Shown here piece by piece: positions 13,150 to 25,270 of a stretch of 64,000 nucleotides of DNA. The notes below the pieces were generated by a model. That model did not search any database, was not told where the DNA came from, and was given only the letters and a program-made list of their open reading frames with translations. Source of the stretch: Adiantum capillus-veneris (lineage: Eukaryota; Streptophyta; Polypodiopsida; Polypodiales; Pteridaceae). Position 1 is the stretch's first letter; each line of letters starts with the position of its first letter. The DNA lies in assembly GCA_014529385.2 (NCBI GenBank), contig CM043953.1, forward strand, positions 96,291,342-96,355,341, written 5' to 3'. Both the position numbers and the translations under genes were made by a program.

Positions 13150-13290
13150 TGCATTCTATAACATAAGGTTGACGAGACGATAAGGCTGACGAGACGATAG
13201 ATTTTCAATGACTAACGAAAAGATAGAGTTTCATAGCCAGACGAGACGATAGATGTTCAGTTGCCAAATGAGACAATAGATTTTTAGCTA
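13150..13290. repeat. Short GACGAGACGATA repeats
   Basis: Several imperfect copies of GACGAGACGATA with variable spacers, inside the non-coding interior of the LTR element. Confidence 0.6.
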
Positions 13291-13492
13291 TGCTGATCCG
13301 TCATCATCAATATTTTACGAGATGAAAAAACTTCAATATAGCCATAACATAAGTCATCTTGCCATGTCGAAAGGCTTCATGTTAGTCATAACACACGGCT
13401 TTGACGAGACAAGAAGAAAATCCTTTTAGTCCAGATGAAAATGTCCAAAATCAACAGATAGAAATAGGATACGATAATAATAAACCTCCGAG

Positions 13493-13637
13493 AGATGTAC
13501 CTTTAACTTCCTCATGTATAGTCGGATGGAACACGATGTAAATCTTAGACCTCAAGAGTAAACCTCCGAGAGATGTACCTTTAACTTTGTCATGTATTGT
13601 CGGATTGAACACGATGTAAACCTCTGACATCTAGAGT
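13493..13637. repeat. Tandem duplication of about 68 bp
   Basis: Two copies begin AACCTCCGAGAGATGTACC at 13493 and 13561 and diverge by substitutions and a small indel. A weaker third unit may follow to about 13740. Confidence 0.8.
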
Positions 13638-15229
13638 AAATTATGGTCGGGTATCACCTCCGATATCAAGAGTATATCTAGATATGACCTTCCACATCAT
13701 GAGTATAGCCAAAACCAGTGTTGGGTACCATGTCCAACATTAAGAGTATAGAGGGATCCTTATCACGCTTAGAGGCCTCCTCATAATTCAAAATTGTGTA
13801 TCTTTGAAAATCCCATTTGTATATCTTTGAAATCCATCACCTTCTGCCAGTCATCTATCTGTCTGTCCAATTTGTTGTCAATCATAATATCTATATATTC
13901 ATACTCCTTCACATGAATCCGGTTGGGGACTGCGACCATATTCTAGATGCAATATCACTGCCATGAACCATGTTCAATAGATGTGATGCCCTAAGAAGGA
14001 AGTTCAAGTTTAAGTAAACCATAAGTAGTATGAGGAAACACGCGTTGCACTTGGTCAAGAAATGGTGAGACTTCAATCTGATTGCACGCCGCCAATTAAT
14101 GTCATCAGCAAAGTGAACACTTCCCAACTGTCATTCCGATTTTACCTCTGTCATCAGGCTGATGTAACCTCTATCTTCAGACACCATCCTTTGACACCGA
14201 GCAACATATCTCTCTTTTTCTTTCTCAATAAGAAATTAGATGTATGGAAAAAGGAAAAAAAAACTGTGCATAAAAGCTTCGCAGTAGGTTCAGTCGCCCA
14301 CAGGAGTACGTGAAAAGAGTTAGATACAACACTAATAATAGCATAGGTTTGTGGCTGCTTGCTTTGCTGTCCAAAACCAACAGATGTTTAAATTCTTCAC
14401 GGGCCTACGCTACTCAGTTTGAACTTTGCGCACACTGCTCAGTTTTCCTTGTAGTCCAGCTTCTCCTGCCCAGCAAGCCTTCAACGGCTTATGCTGCATC
14501 TAATCCTGCGCTACATAAAGTTCAAGGCATGCACTAAAAACTCCTCATTGGCTGCACTACAAACTGTTAAAGAGAACGTCGTCCATGCCGACTGGATTAA
14601 GGTAGAATGTGTCTCGTGATGGTTCAAGGGTAAAGTGGATCTGAGCGAACTGCATGTAGAAACTGAGCGTCTAGCTGTTATAAGCAGCAAATGCCATACA
14701 TTTAGAGTTTGATTATGTGCACGCTACAAAGATGAGCGCCTAGCTATTATAAGCAACAAACATCGTAAATTTAGAGTTCCATTATCTTCATGCTTCTTGC
14801 AGACCGTCCAAAAGCTGGAATATAGAGTTCGATTATCAGCACGCTCCTCGTAGCCCATCCAAAAGCTAGTAGCCAAAGGTTCATGCCGACGATGGATTGC
14901 TGCAAACTCGTTGCCATGCAAAATCTTCATACAAGCAACCATAAAATTTCAATCAAACATAAGGCTTTTACACACGCAAATGTTGCTCCTTGGCCTAGAA
15001 TTTTGCAATCGCTTGCAGCCTTGCATAACCCATGCAAGCACCACAACGTATAAGTGTTTGCATGTGAGTCTTGCAATCGCAGATGCATCCAAAACACCAG
15101 CTCTGTTTTTCTCGAAAGCATTAACTCAACAAGAAAGAAACACGAATACAAGGCTTCTCGAATCAGCTTAAGAAAAGAAAAGAAAAAATCAGAAAATTTT
15201 ACTTATCTTTCATATCTATGCTCTCCATA

Positions 15230-15241
15230 GCTCTGATACCA
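15230..15241 (-). promoter_or_regulatory. tRNA-iMet primer binding site
   Basis: The minus strand reads TGGTATCAGAGC directly after the LTR end, the complement of the 3' end of plant initiator-Met tRNA. Confidence 0.9.
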
Positions 15242-15407
15242 TGTTGCGAAGAACCGAGACGAGGAAGACTGAGACCGAGAGATGAGAGAGTGAGAGACGA
15301 CAACTCGAGAATTGCAAACCCCAAAGTGTGTCTACTGATCACACAAGATGCGTTTATATAGAGGGGACCAGGGTGCTATATATAGAGATACTATATGTAG
15401 CTCAATA
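15242..15407 (-). repeat. 5' LTR of the 12.4-15.4 kb element
   Basis: Partner of 12444-12609. The last dinucleotide is TA instead of CA, a likely C-to-T change. Confidence 0.8.
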
Positions 15408-15695
15408 AAATCAATTGTGCACATTATGATCACTACAAGTTAAAGAGTCTGAGTTCCACACACTACTAGAATTATCAGCTTTTGGTCACATCTAAACTTG
15501 CTTCCCTCACATTTTCAGCCATGACTTAGTCCTACACACTTTCCTCTCCCAGCCATAGTTTGGCCTCTCCATTGCAACTGTGATCACCACAATTATGGAG
15601 CATCAAGAATCACTTACTAGTTGCACACATACTACATCATATGTAAATTTGTCCCATAGGTCATGTTTGACCTCGGAGGACGATAATAAAATTTA
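15408..15695. other. Flank of the insertion, no gene seen
   Basis: Resumes the sequence interrupted at 12443. It is AT-rich with no recognised motif. Confidence 0.35.
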
Positions 15696-15804
15696 TCTAT
15701 TGCTCTATTTCTCTCTCTACTATCTCTCTCTCTCGTTTTCTCCCTCTACTTCTCCCCCTTTTTTCCTCTCTCTACTTTTCACTCTTTCCTCTCTCTATCT
15801 CTAC

Positions 15805-15858
<54 letters not shown>

Positions 15859-15906
15859 CTCTCTCTCTCTATTTCTCTCTCTACTCTCTCTCTCTCTCTC
15901 TCTCTG
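15696..15906. repeat. CT and TA microsatellites
   Basis: Interrupted (CT)n with a (TA)n block at about 15838-15860. Confidence 0.9.
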
Positions 15907-16006
15907 GAGCACGTGTTTACACAAGTAAATGAGCAATGTACTGCTCAATCAACTTCTCTTAATGGGCATGCTTCAACGTCAACAGCGGGCTCAGCACAAC
16001 TAAATC

Positions 16007-16850
16007 GTGCAAAGCATCATCCAAATGATAGACGCTATGCGCAACCCCGCATTTCAAGATGCTTTGATGAGCATGACCAAAAAAGGGTTTGTGCTTCATG
16101 ATTACAACAAGATGCGCATTGAGTATCTAAATAAAGTGAAAGACAGTAATGTAGCCATCCTCAAGTGCATGGTGGTAGAATTTGTTCCTAGATATGGTTG
16201 CACCATAGTACTAGATGGATGGACTAACTATAAGAAAAGCAGATGATCAATGTGATTCTTATTAACCCTAGAGTGTCCATGCTTGTAGAATCTATTTACA
16301 CCTCTTTGAAAGAGAAGATGAGCGTCTATCTAGAAAGGGTGTACAAGCATGCAATAGCAAGGGTAGGTGGACCAAAGCATGTGACTACAATCATCATAGA
16401 CAATGTATCCAACAATAAGGCTGCAGGAAAGGCTATCCAAGCTAAGTATCTTGAGATTACTTGGAAACCATGTGCAACACATACTCTTAATTTTCTTATA
16501 AAGGACCTTGGTAAAATGGATTCCATAAAACAAACTCTATTGGATACAAACTATGTGGTAAAATTTATCAAAGAGCATCAATTTTTGTATGCTCTTTTTT
16601 GAACAAAGTCACCCAATAAAACTTTGCAGATATTTTGTGCGACAAGTTTTGCGACCACATATTATGCTCTTGCCACCATGCAAGAAGTGAATCCTGCATT
16701 GATTCAAACTATAGCTGATAAATGATGGGATGCATGGCTTAGCAAAGTATCCTAGCTATAAGGATGCAACTACAAGATGTGCACAACTTGTCAACTGGCC
16801 AGTTTTCAAGCGTAATGTTGTCACTTTGAAAAAACCATTTGTAGATCTTT
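16007..16850 (+). pseudogene. hAT-type transposase relic (DUF659 region), copy 1
   Basis: Two overlapping open pieces, 16007-16246 and 16243-16602, join across a frameshift. The first ends with CTIVLDGWTNYKK, the DGWT block of the DUF659/hAT catalytic region. The second carries IIIDNVSNNKAAGKAI, matching the D-N-A-S-N-N block with the second catalytic aspartate, and WKPCATHTLNFLIKDLGK, the C..H motif. Past 16602 the frame is broken but FCATSFATTYYALATMQEV still follows the family. Such transposases cut and paste DNA bounded by short inverted repeats; none were located here. It is inactive, and could be a domesticated-type gene fragment rather than a transposon. Confidence 0.7.
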
Positions 16851-17362
<512 letters not shown>

Positions 17363-17659
17363 TTGAATATTGCTTGAGCTTCAGAGTGGTTAAGCTCTTC
17401 TTGCATATCTGCAAATCAAGTGAACTTTTATGATCAGATAGCTCAGGGGTGAAGCCAATAAGTCATCACGTTAAACCAACATATTAAATTATACCTACCA
17501 TCATGTTGCAAGAAAGAGATATAATAACTTAATAAATTATATAATTTATTTTTGCCACTAAAAATGAGACAAACATTGAATCATCATTTTAGTCATCAGC
17601 TGGTCGTAGACCAAAAGTCAATATTATAATGTTGTAACCCACTCTATGAGCATCATTTA

Positions 17660-17870
17660 GGCACACACAGACACACACACAGACACACACACACAGAACA
17701 AAAGCATTAGGTCGGGTTGAGGGATTATTTTACTTGCCACTCTCAAGGTGTTGGCATTGGCATGCACTTTAAGAGATGTTTACAACTATTTTCACATAGA
17801 AAAAATGTCCATGGCTCTAGTCCAGGGAGGGGGGGGGGGGGGGGGGGGGGGGGGGAGGGGGGTTTGACAG
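17660..17870. repeat. CA repeat and G27 homopolymer
   Basis: An (AC)n block with AG interruptions lies at about 17663-17699, and an uninterrupted run of about 27 G at 17829-17855. The latter is followed by AGGGGGGTTTGACAG. It could be an expanded polypurine tract next to an LTR start, but no matching repeat was found. Confidence 0.85.
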
Positions 17871-17924
17871 CCCACAAAAAATCTCTCTCGCTTTGCTTTC
17901 CGGTTTCTATCTACAAAACACGGA

Positions 17925-18795
17925 GATGATGAAAGTGGGCCGTAGTTTTTGCCTTTGTGCATGACCCCCAATCCACAATGCCTACATAGATGCCTTTCTA
18001 GCCAAAATGGAGTATCATATTGCGAGAGTACAGATCATTGTGGAGGTAGTCATAAGGATGCAGATACTTAAAGGTTTGAAGAAGAGCATTAATAATTTAC
18101 AAAATATTTTTTTGGAATAGCTCTTTTGTTACATGATCACAAATGGCAGGTTGACTGCCATCTGCATTGCACTCTTTTATCCACTGCTCTACATGGCAGC
18201 CATTCCAAAAACATGAAATGAGAATTAGACGCTCCATGTGGAAACCCACGGCAAGGAGATAAATAATTCCACCATGAGCGATGTTTAAACTTGTAGCTTT
18301 GTCTTTAACCTGCTGATCTACTATGGGTTCATGCAAATGGACTTTGAAAATATTTGTAGCATACAATGAATATTTAAATGCAAGATGGGTGACACCCACA
18401 CGCATCACATGTGCCCATCTTCTCTCTCCTAAATGTGAAGGTTGTATGTTGAAGATGACAATATCTGGCAATAGATGTGAAACAAAGGGGAGTTGTGAGT
18501 GGTCTAAAGCGATAGTGGCACTGGCAACAGGCTCTGCTCTAATGGTGGCTCCTGGATATTTAGCAACACTAGAGGAGTTGGCTTTCACTATTTCATTCTT
18601 TGTTGATCTTTCAAGCCTCTCCTTGCTCTTGAACTCAGTATACAACTGTTGCACAAGCTATATGTGAGTAGCTATGCTCGGCAAAGTAGTAATATCACGA
18701 ATTTTTAGCTCCTGAAAAGTCTTTGCTATCTTCCCAATAGTCTTCTTGACCATGTTCAATAATAAACCTAAAAAATCGATGTTGAACATGTCGTT
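17925..18795 (-). pseudogene. Protein-kinase-like pseudogene
   Basis: One minus-strand frame runs from about 18795 to 17925 with only three stops (near 18664, 18098 and 18000). Its C-terminal part reads KYLHPYDYLHNDLYSRNMI, a kinase catalytic-loop pattern H-x-D-L-x-x-x-N (18019-18042), then YVGIVDWGS with DWG in place of the metal-binding DFG (about 17965). Upstream are HVMRVGVTHLAFKYSLYAT and a helical N-terminal region. This is a protein-kinase fold. The substrate is unknown, and the family resembles kinase-like genes of mosses and ferns, recalled rather than checked. It is the only probable host-gene relic in the window. A hAT fragment abuts it on the upstream side. Confidence 0.6.
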
Positions 18796-18810
18796 CAAGT
18801 AGTTCAAGTA

Positions 18811-19322
18811 GTGGACAATGCAAAGAACTGTAAAAATGTTAGCAAATTAATAAAAAAGTGTTTTTCATATATTTTTGCCAATGGTTGTAATACGTACAAT
18901 TTAAACCTGGTGTTGAAGGATTGGTATACTAGTGAAGAAATCGCATGGTTCACCAAAATACTTGACACATCGCGACAAGTTGTGAAGTTCATCTTGAAAT
19001 GACAAAGAGTGCTCGATTTGTACAAAATGCACATGTCAGTGATGTTGAAACTTCCTGTGAAATTTGGTACTCCTCCACAATATGTGCGCTGTGATTGACA
19101 CTTTCAACTACATGGCCTTTGACGAATGGCAGCTTGAGTAGAAAGAAAAGGTGAAAGAGAAAATTACATGTCTACGTGAGTCCATAAACCAACCTGCTTG
19201 GTGGAGGAGTGTAATGGATACATACTATGTAATGATGTCCGTTATGTTCGTGATTCACAACCTTGGTTAAAAGATGCCAAATATGGGCAAAGTGTGGATA
19301 ACTTGGTGGCATCTTATTGACC
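18811..19322 (+). pseudogene. hAT-type transposase relic (DUF659 region), copy 2
   Basis: An open stretch of 63 codons (18811-19002) reads DNAKNCKNVSKLI, then CNTYNLNLVLKDWYTSEEI and SRQVVKFILK, the region around the second catalytic aspartate and the C..H motif of DUF659/hAT transposases. Frame-shifted pieces continue through INQPAWWRSVMDTYYVMM to about 19320. It differs clearly from copy 1 at 16 kb, so it came from a different family member. It lies head-on to the minus-strand kinase-like relic and may have been inserted in it. Confidence 0.65.
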
Positions 19323-19325
19323 ACC

Positions 19326-19714
19326 TATAGCTGCTTGCGCATCTGGGGTCATCTTCAATTTCTTGGGTAAGGAGGCTTCGTCTTGAGCTTTCACCCGCTT
19401 CATCTTGATCTTCTGCTCCTCCCACAGCTCTATTTTTGTCATATCACAAGTGGGAGGGAGATCTTCGTTTAAGTCTTTGCAACACACTTTCATATTGCTC
19501 AACACTGTCTTGACCTTGTGGTGGTGTCAAATTCTCGGATCCCTATAGGAATCAGCAACTTATATTGTCCTTCGCCTCGTAGTCTGCACTCTGTGTTCTC
19601 CCAGATAGCGCTAGTAAGATTTTTAATAAAGATGCCACTTTCATTAATCTGCTGTATGCGACCATCTGCACATGATGATATTGTCAAAATACATTCTTTT
19701 TGAATGGCACACAT
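19326..19714 (-). pseudogene. Minus-strand coding-like relic of unknown family
   Basis: Adjacent minus-strand pieces at 19499-19714 and 19314-19505 join across a frameshift. The readable protein is charged, and one alternative frame gives GQDSVEQYESVLQRLKRR. No domain recognised. It could be an upstream exon of the kinase-like pseudogene, separated by the hAT relic. Confidence 0.3.
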
Positions 19715-19797
19715 AATAGTTCTATTTTGCTATGGCGTGATTTTTGCACTAGACAATTAAAAACAGCATATCAAATACAGTTTCATGGGTTCACTGG

Positions 19798-20283
19798 CAC
19801 TCTCGCACTAGTTCAGACGAACCATAACTGTGACTTGAAGACTTCAAAATAATGTGCATGATTATATTGATATAGATTGAAAATCATTTTCAGTATAAGA
19901 TGTTATGTTTAATCGTGTAAAATACAAAAAAACAAGTAACTCTTAAGTAAACCATCCAGATCAAACAATACAGGTAAAAAATCCAAAATATTTCAGCATA
20001 TTGTGATAAACCATAAGACGAGTTCATATTTTGCACGTTGCACTCTTACACTAGTTCAGATAAACCATACCCATGACTTAAAGACTTCAAAAAATTGTGC
20101 AAGATTATATTCATTCACGTTGATAATCATTTTTACTTTAAAATGCTATGTTTAATCGTGCAAAATGCAATAAAAACAAGTAACTCCTAAGAAAATCATT
20201 TAGATCCAACAACACAGGTTAAAAACCCAAAACATTTCAAATATTGTGATAGAACACGTCTTATGAGTTTATATTTTGTACGT
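19798..20283. repeat. Tandem duplication with 243-bp period
   Basis: Two diverged copies, from about 19798 and 20041, both open with CAC-TCT then ACTAGTTCAGA and share long blocks such as ATGTTTAATCGTG and AACAAGTAACTC. No coding content. A partial satellite or a duplicated transposon interior is possible. Confidence 0.8.
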
Positions 20284-20774
20284 TATCGCTTCAAAAATAA
20301 CTGATGACATGTGCATCGTGATGTACATAATGCCACTCTCATTTTAGCTCATTTTAAAACATTAGTAGGATACAATTCCATGAGAAAACATTGAAAATTT
20401 AGTGCGATTTTAACAAACCACTCATAAATTACAACGAGCGTCTTGCTCTTTAAAAAGGTTAAAATGAACGTCTTATACGCAAATTTATGGAACATAGTCT
20501 TAATTATTACCGAGTTTTTGGCTTCTTATGTGCTTTGAGTGGCATGTCACTTGGTAGGCCTTGCCCTCAAAAGGTAAACTGGGTTTTGCAGGTTAAGATG
20601 CAATAGGCATAGCTTATAGTTGGCGATCAGAATTCTCTCCACAAAATTTTCCAGTTTCGAATCCTTTATCCATGATGAGGTCTTCTAATAATTGGAAGTA
20701 TCAACACCTTATCAAGAATTCAAATACCAAGTAGGTAACCTCTTTTTAGTGGTACAATCATGTGTAGATGCCTC

Positions 20775-20777
<3 letters not shown>
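20284..20777. other. AT-rich non-coding stretch
   Basis: No gene, inverted repeat or LTR edge was recognised. It may contain the LTR preceding the primer site at 21177. Confidence 0.3.
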
Positions 20778-20815
<38 letters not shown>

Positions 20816-20824
20816 GAGTCACGA

Positions 20825-20894
<70 letters not shown>

Positions 20895-20895
20895 T
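20778..20895. repeat. TA and CT microsatellites
   Basis: (TA)n at about 20778-20812, then (CT)n at about 20827-20895. Confidence 0.95.
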
Positions 20896-21176
20896 AAGGT
20901 CCCGGTCTTGCTTGCAATGCCCGGGGAGGCTTAATTTGGGCACCATGCATGGCTAGCAAGCTGATATTTCTCTATTGCCACAAATGAATGGCATACTATC
21001 CATATTGTCTTCTAGAAGTAAAGGACGGAGGTGCTCTTATGCTCCTAGAAGAGTCTCACAACCAGACTCGAGAAGCAAAATGTGGCCTAATCGTTTCTAC
21101 AAGAAAGTTATCCCAAGTTTGAAAGCCACGGTACTTGAATGCCCATGCCCCACCCTTTCTAGCAATTAATGTCTAG

Positions 21177-21188
21177 TGGTATCAGAGC
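21177..21188 (+). promoter_or_regulatory. tRNA-iMet primer binding site of a decayed LTR element
   Basis: TGGTATCAGAGC on the plus strand, perfect for initiator-Met tRNA. The LTR that should end just before it could not be delimited. Confidence 0.65.
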
Positions 21189-21660
21189 ATGGTCTCCTCT
21201 CTTTCTCTATAAAGGAGGACAAATTTAGGAAGATACGGGAAGAAGCCATGACAAGCCAAGAGAGAAGTTAGCAGGCTGTGGGATGCATGTCTAACCTCAC
21301 CATCCTATCTTATTGCAGTATTAGCGAGAACCACGATTAATTTGTCAAACCATGGGACGAAGCTGAATCGACTAGTGCATAGAGGCTACAGGAGGTTGTC
21401 AACCTCTTGGAAAACATCTAGCAACTTGCATCTATCTCAAGCTACACTCAAGTGAGTGAAATCACCAAAAGCCAATTGCTCATCGGCAAGAAAATCACAT
21501 CCGTTACACCATCAAATGACATCCAAATGTAACGAAACTTTTAGGACAAGTTTATAAGACCTAAGCACACATGCCTATGGCCTCAAACCCCACTTTAGGT
21601 CAAGTTCCAAAATCGCGATTATTAACAGCAATGGATTTTTGACCTAGTCATTTTCGACCC
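21189..21660 (+). pseudogene. Degenerate retrotransposon gag start
   Basis: Downstream of the primer site a frame beginning MTSQERS at about 21249 continues through stops with RLQEVVNLLENI and QVSEITKSQLLIGKKI, a helical gag-like N terminus. It ends within about 400 bp. The element is a 5' fragment only. Confidence 0.4.
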
Positions 21661-21844
21661 AGAATGCATCTAAATGCTTAGCAATGATGCCCCAATTCCT
21701 CGCCTATGCTTAGTTTTTGTTTGATAAGTGTAAATGCCTAGTTATGATGAAATTAGGCCGCGGGTCGGCGACGCCAAAAGCTACGAAATACTATGAATGG
21801 ATTACGTCAATGTGTAGAGATCTTACCTGCGGTTGCAATGCAAC

Positions 21845-22195
21845 AAATGCATTCGCAATGTGACAACCGGAGAGGGAGTAGGAATCTAGAGAAGGAGAGA
21901 AGCGAGAGCCGTTAGCTCACGCTATGTATTTCTTATCCAAAAACTTATAAAAACTTACAAAAATTTGCTTTTATACCTTAGCCAAGGTTTTTGGGTGGTC
22001 AAAAGTAATAATCTGGAGTTCTACCAAATCTGAGAATTGAATGGCTGATACAATCTAGAAGCTTGTAGCCCTGGCTCATTAATTACAAGGTTTATCAAGA
22101 AAATAGGAGTTACAATATTTTTGATTTATCAAAATAATAATTGTTTTACAAGGAGAACTCTGAAAAATGGTATCCACGCTAGCTTGCTGCTAACA
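21845..22195 (-). repeat. Probable 3' LTR of the accessory-ORF element (distal edge unclear)
   Basis: On the minus strand it starts TGTTAGCAGC right after a polypurine tract and has GTATAAAAGC at about 21968-21977 as a TATA box, followed by T- and C-rich leader sequence. It runs to about 21.8 kb. No second copy is in the window, so the distal edge is a guess. Confidence 0.5.
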
Positions 22196-22212
22196 TTCCT
22201 CCCTCCTCGCCT
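22196..22212 (-). promoter_or_regulatory. Polypurine tract
   Basis: The minus strand reads AGGCGAGGAGGGAGGAA directly before the TG of the LTR, 22 bp past the stop of the long ORF. Confidence 0.7.
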
Positions 22213-22233
22213 GTTTCGTCCCTTGACACAACT

Positions 22234-25200
22234 TTATGGGCATAAGTAATCTTCAGATTGACGGCGGGCGAGGCGGTCCTTCCGTGCTTCCAGTGCTTTT
22301 TCATATCTGATTTTGCGTTCTTTGTCTGGCACTTGCAAAAACTGCATGTTGAATTTGTTTTTTAGTTCCACTGCTGAGTAGCCTATAAATCTTGCTGTAA
22401 GGTTGCTTATCACCGGTGCAAATATCTTTGTTCGCCAGGTGAAGAAGCCAGTGTAAAATGCCTCCTCAAAAGCTAGCATATTGTGCGAGGGCAGAAACAT
22501 GCATCGGGCATAAAAGCCATAAAGAACTTCTTCCGAGGTTTGCCCACTCAGATCATAGCAGAGGACCTTGTTTCCTTCCAAAAATGAGAGCCATGGGGCT
22601 CCTGTCTGCTCAGGATCATTGAAGACTTGTATGCAAGTAAGTAGCATCCTGCAGATTTTGTATAGCATTGCATAGGGGAGATCTGGCATACTTTTGAAGA
22701 ATGTCATAGCGCCCGTTAGGGTTTTCACCATGTATTCTTCTGTTGCTTGGCTTCTCTCTGGAGCTAGCAGCATGGGAAAATTCAGCCATGTGGGCCTCTT
22801 CTTCTGAAGTGCTTCGTGTGCTTGCCATGTCCTTACTCGCGGTACAGGACAAAATGTCGGATCTTTCTGTATGGTCGCAGGTGCTCTCGTGAATAGAATC
22901 AAGTATCTTGGATTCTTGTTCAACCAGCTTAGCCTCCACTTCGGGTGGGCTTGATCTGCACCATCTTCTTGCATATCCTTGTATAATCTTTCCTTTACCT
23001 GTAAGAGTTCAACCTTGATGAGAGGGTATGGCAGGGATTGTTGGTGCCATTGAGCATTGATTTGATTGGGAGTGAGCTGTGTGACATTGACAGAGTGTAA
23101 AACTCTCAACTCCCAATCCATAGCTGCCTTCCATTGCTCATCTACCTCCAAGGCGATCTTCTCCTTCAGTGCATCTTCTTCAGCCTTTGACAGCTTGACC
23201 ATCGGCACTATGTCTTCCTCTGTGACTTGGATTTGAAAATCTTCTCCCCCACTCGGCTCTGCTGTAGACTGTGTCTCAAAGTCAGCAAATGAGACCAAGG
23301 GAATTTCCACTTGGGGCGGCTCTGAAGTGCCTGCCTCTTCCTGTATATCCGGCCTTCCATCTCTGAGGAGTTGGTTCACTCTTTTCAATTCTCCAATTTT
23401 TTTAAGGACCTCCTCCTCTCTCTGGACCCGCATGAGTGCCAGGTCTCTACGTTGTGACTTCTCGAGCTTCAACTCCAGCTCTAAATCTATGTTTTTCTTC
23501 TCAAGTGCTTTATAAACCTCATTTTTTCCCTTGATCGAGGCCAGGACTGGATTTTCTCTTAATTGCCGTAAGAAAGTGGCCTGATCATTAATTCTTTGTT
23601 TCAAATACTGCAGAGATGCGTTTGCTACATCTAATTGTACTTGAATCTTCTGAGTGGACAGAGATGTGGTAAGAAGTTCATTTGTCACCTCTGTCAAGTG
23701 CTCATCTTTCACTTTGCAGGAATCGGATAACTTAGTCAGGAGGTCGCCCAACTCTTCCATTTCCTTCTGTTGGTTGTCCCTGGCTATCTGATGCCGTTCT
23801 GCTTCAGTCTTTAGCTCTTGTACTTGCCTTTGAAGATCTGTGATAGTAGCTATTCTGTCGTCGAGCTCGCCTTGAAGAACATAGATGACCATTTCTATTT
23901 CTTTGGCTTTAGTACTACGGTTCAAGGCTGCTGAGCGGAGTTTCTCCGTCATGATTTGCATCTGCCTTGCATACTCGCTCACTTGTAGAATGACTTCATC
24001 ATTGGACTGCCACAATTCTTGTTGTGCTAGTTCATATGTATCGGTAGTCTCTTGTGTCGCTTCTTGCTGTGTTGTTATTGCTGGTGTTTCTATAGAGATG
24101 GTTGCTTTATCTTTGCCATCCCGAGGTTTTGAAACCTCGGCAGTTGTTGGTGGCTGAGTGGAAACAAGCTATGTGGTCTCAACTTTTACAATTTCTTCGG
24201 TTGCAGGCCTTTCCACCTTCTCAGTCCCGGTTTCTTCCTCATGCGTAGTGGTCTGCTCTTTTTTTGTATCTTGCTCTTTATCAATTTCATCCGCCTCCTT
24301 GTGAGTATCCTCGGCTGTCTGCTCTGGTGCTAGTTCAGCTTCCTTTTCTTCATGTTGCTTGGCGTGGTCAGTTTGTTGTGTAGCTTCCATTTGGTGGGTG
24401 AAATCAGACTCTTTCTCCTTGTTAGTCTCGGCCTCTTCAGTGGTCTCTTGGACTGGCGGTGATGATGGTGAAGTGGGCATGGGATGGTCTTGTTGTTTCG
24501 GCGGCGGTGAGGTGGGTTGGGGAGATGGCTGGCCTTGCTCTTGAGTTGCTACTCCATCAGCTTTCTTGGCCGCTTCTTCCGCCTCTTTCAGCTTCAAGGC
24601 CTCTACCTCTTGGTACATTCTTTCTAAATGATCCTTGGGATCCTCGGCCTCTTTCCTTGAATGATGTTTCATTCGAAGTTCCTTCAAACCGGTGGGTACC
24701 CACTTTTCTGGCTCTTTTTCTTGCACTTGCCTAGTGCAATGATACGCCTGTTTTTCTCTTTCAAATCTCGCTTGCTTTTGAGCTAGCTCCTCTTGGTGGG
24801 CAGCCACAGCTTTCCTCTTCATCTCTTCCCTCCTAGCTCTTTTTTCTTTGTTGTCAGAGCTTTCACTGCTATGCTGCTCTGATGAACTCTCATCGGATTC
24901 ATCACCTGATTTAAATGATCGCTTAGCAGATCTTGTAGATCTTGGAAAGGGTTGAGCTGCGTGCCAAGATCCATGTGTTCTGATTCGGGGCAGGCGATAG
25001 GTTGTCAACCATGCCGATGGCATGATAGGATATTCTGGTCAATACTTTCGGCGCGTCCAGGTATGTTATCTTTCCCTCCTTCTTGGTGGCCTTCAATGTT
25101 GTCAACACATACTGCACGTGGTCCACAGGTTGTCTGGTGGTTGACTTCAGAACTTGTGTAAAAGTGGTGGCCACCGCATTATTTGGTGTCTTGTACCTTG

Positions 25201-25270
25201 GTGGCCTTTTCGCCAGGAAATGGAAATGTTGGTGGTACACACGGGCTGGCTCTTCCACCTGCTTGTGGAT
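22234..25270 (-). pseudogene. Long coiled-coil accessory ORF upstream of an LTR (about 1,000 codons)
   Basis: The last 593 codons (24015-22234) and the preceding 284 codons (25023-24169) are in one frame, split only by a TAG at 24169-24171. A further 80 or so codons continue to 25270 in a second frame, after a shift near 24.95 kb. From the N terminus there is a basic segment, an acidic Ser/Glu block, a Lys/Glu/Ala coiled coil, a Pro/Gln-rich stretch, a long heptad-like coiled coil, and a compact C-terminal domain with FFKSMPDLPYAMLYKICRM and YGFYARCMFLPSHNMLAF. No known domain was recognised. It is followed within 22 bp by a polypurine tract and LTR, so it is a retrotransposon accessory ORF rather than a host gene. 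Copia-1 cuts its N terminus. Confidence 0.55.

Larger units (their letters stand above)
12444..15407 (-). mobile_element. Non-autonomous LTR retrotransposon with 166-bp LTRs
   Basis: Two direct repeats of 166 bp (12444-12609 and 15242-15407) with about four differences bound a 2.6-kb interior. On the minus strand a perfect 12-base initiator-Met tRNA primer site (15230-15241) adjoins the 5' LTR, and GAGTGGGGG, a polypurine tract, adjoins the 3' LTR at 12610-12618. Flanks AAATA and AAATC are a near-perfect target duplication. The interior has no gag or pol; only short frames occur. It must have been moved by proteins from another, probably copia-type, element. The interior contains local tandem repeats. 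Confidence 0.85.

Noticed and set aside
13909-15171. Several 70-90 codon ORFs within the 12.4-15.4 kb element
   Set aside because: They overlap on both strands, have no retroelement motifs, and the interior looks non-coding.
18323-18667. Plus-strand 114-codon ORF
   Set aside because: It is antisense to the kinase-like pseudogene and has no recognisable motif.
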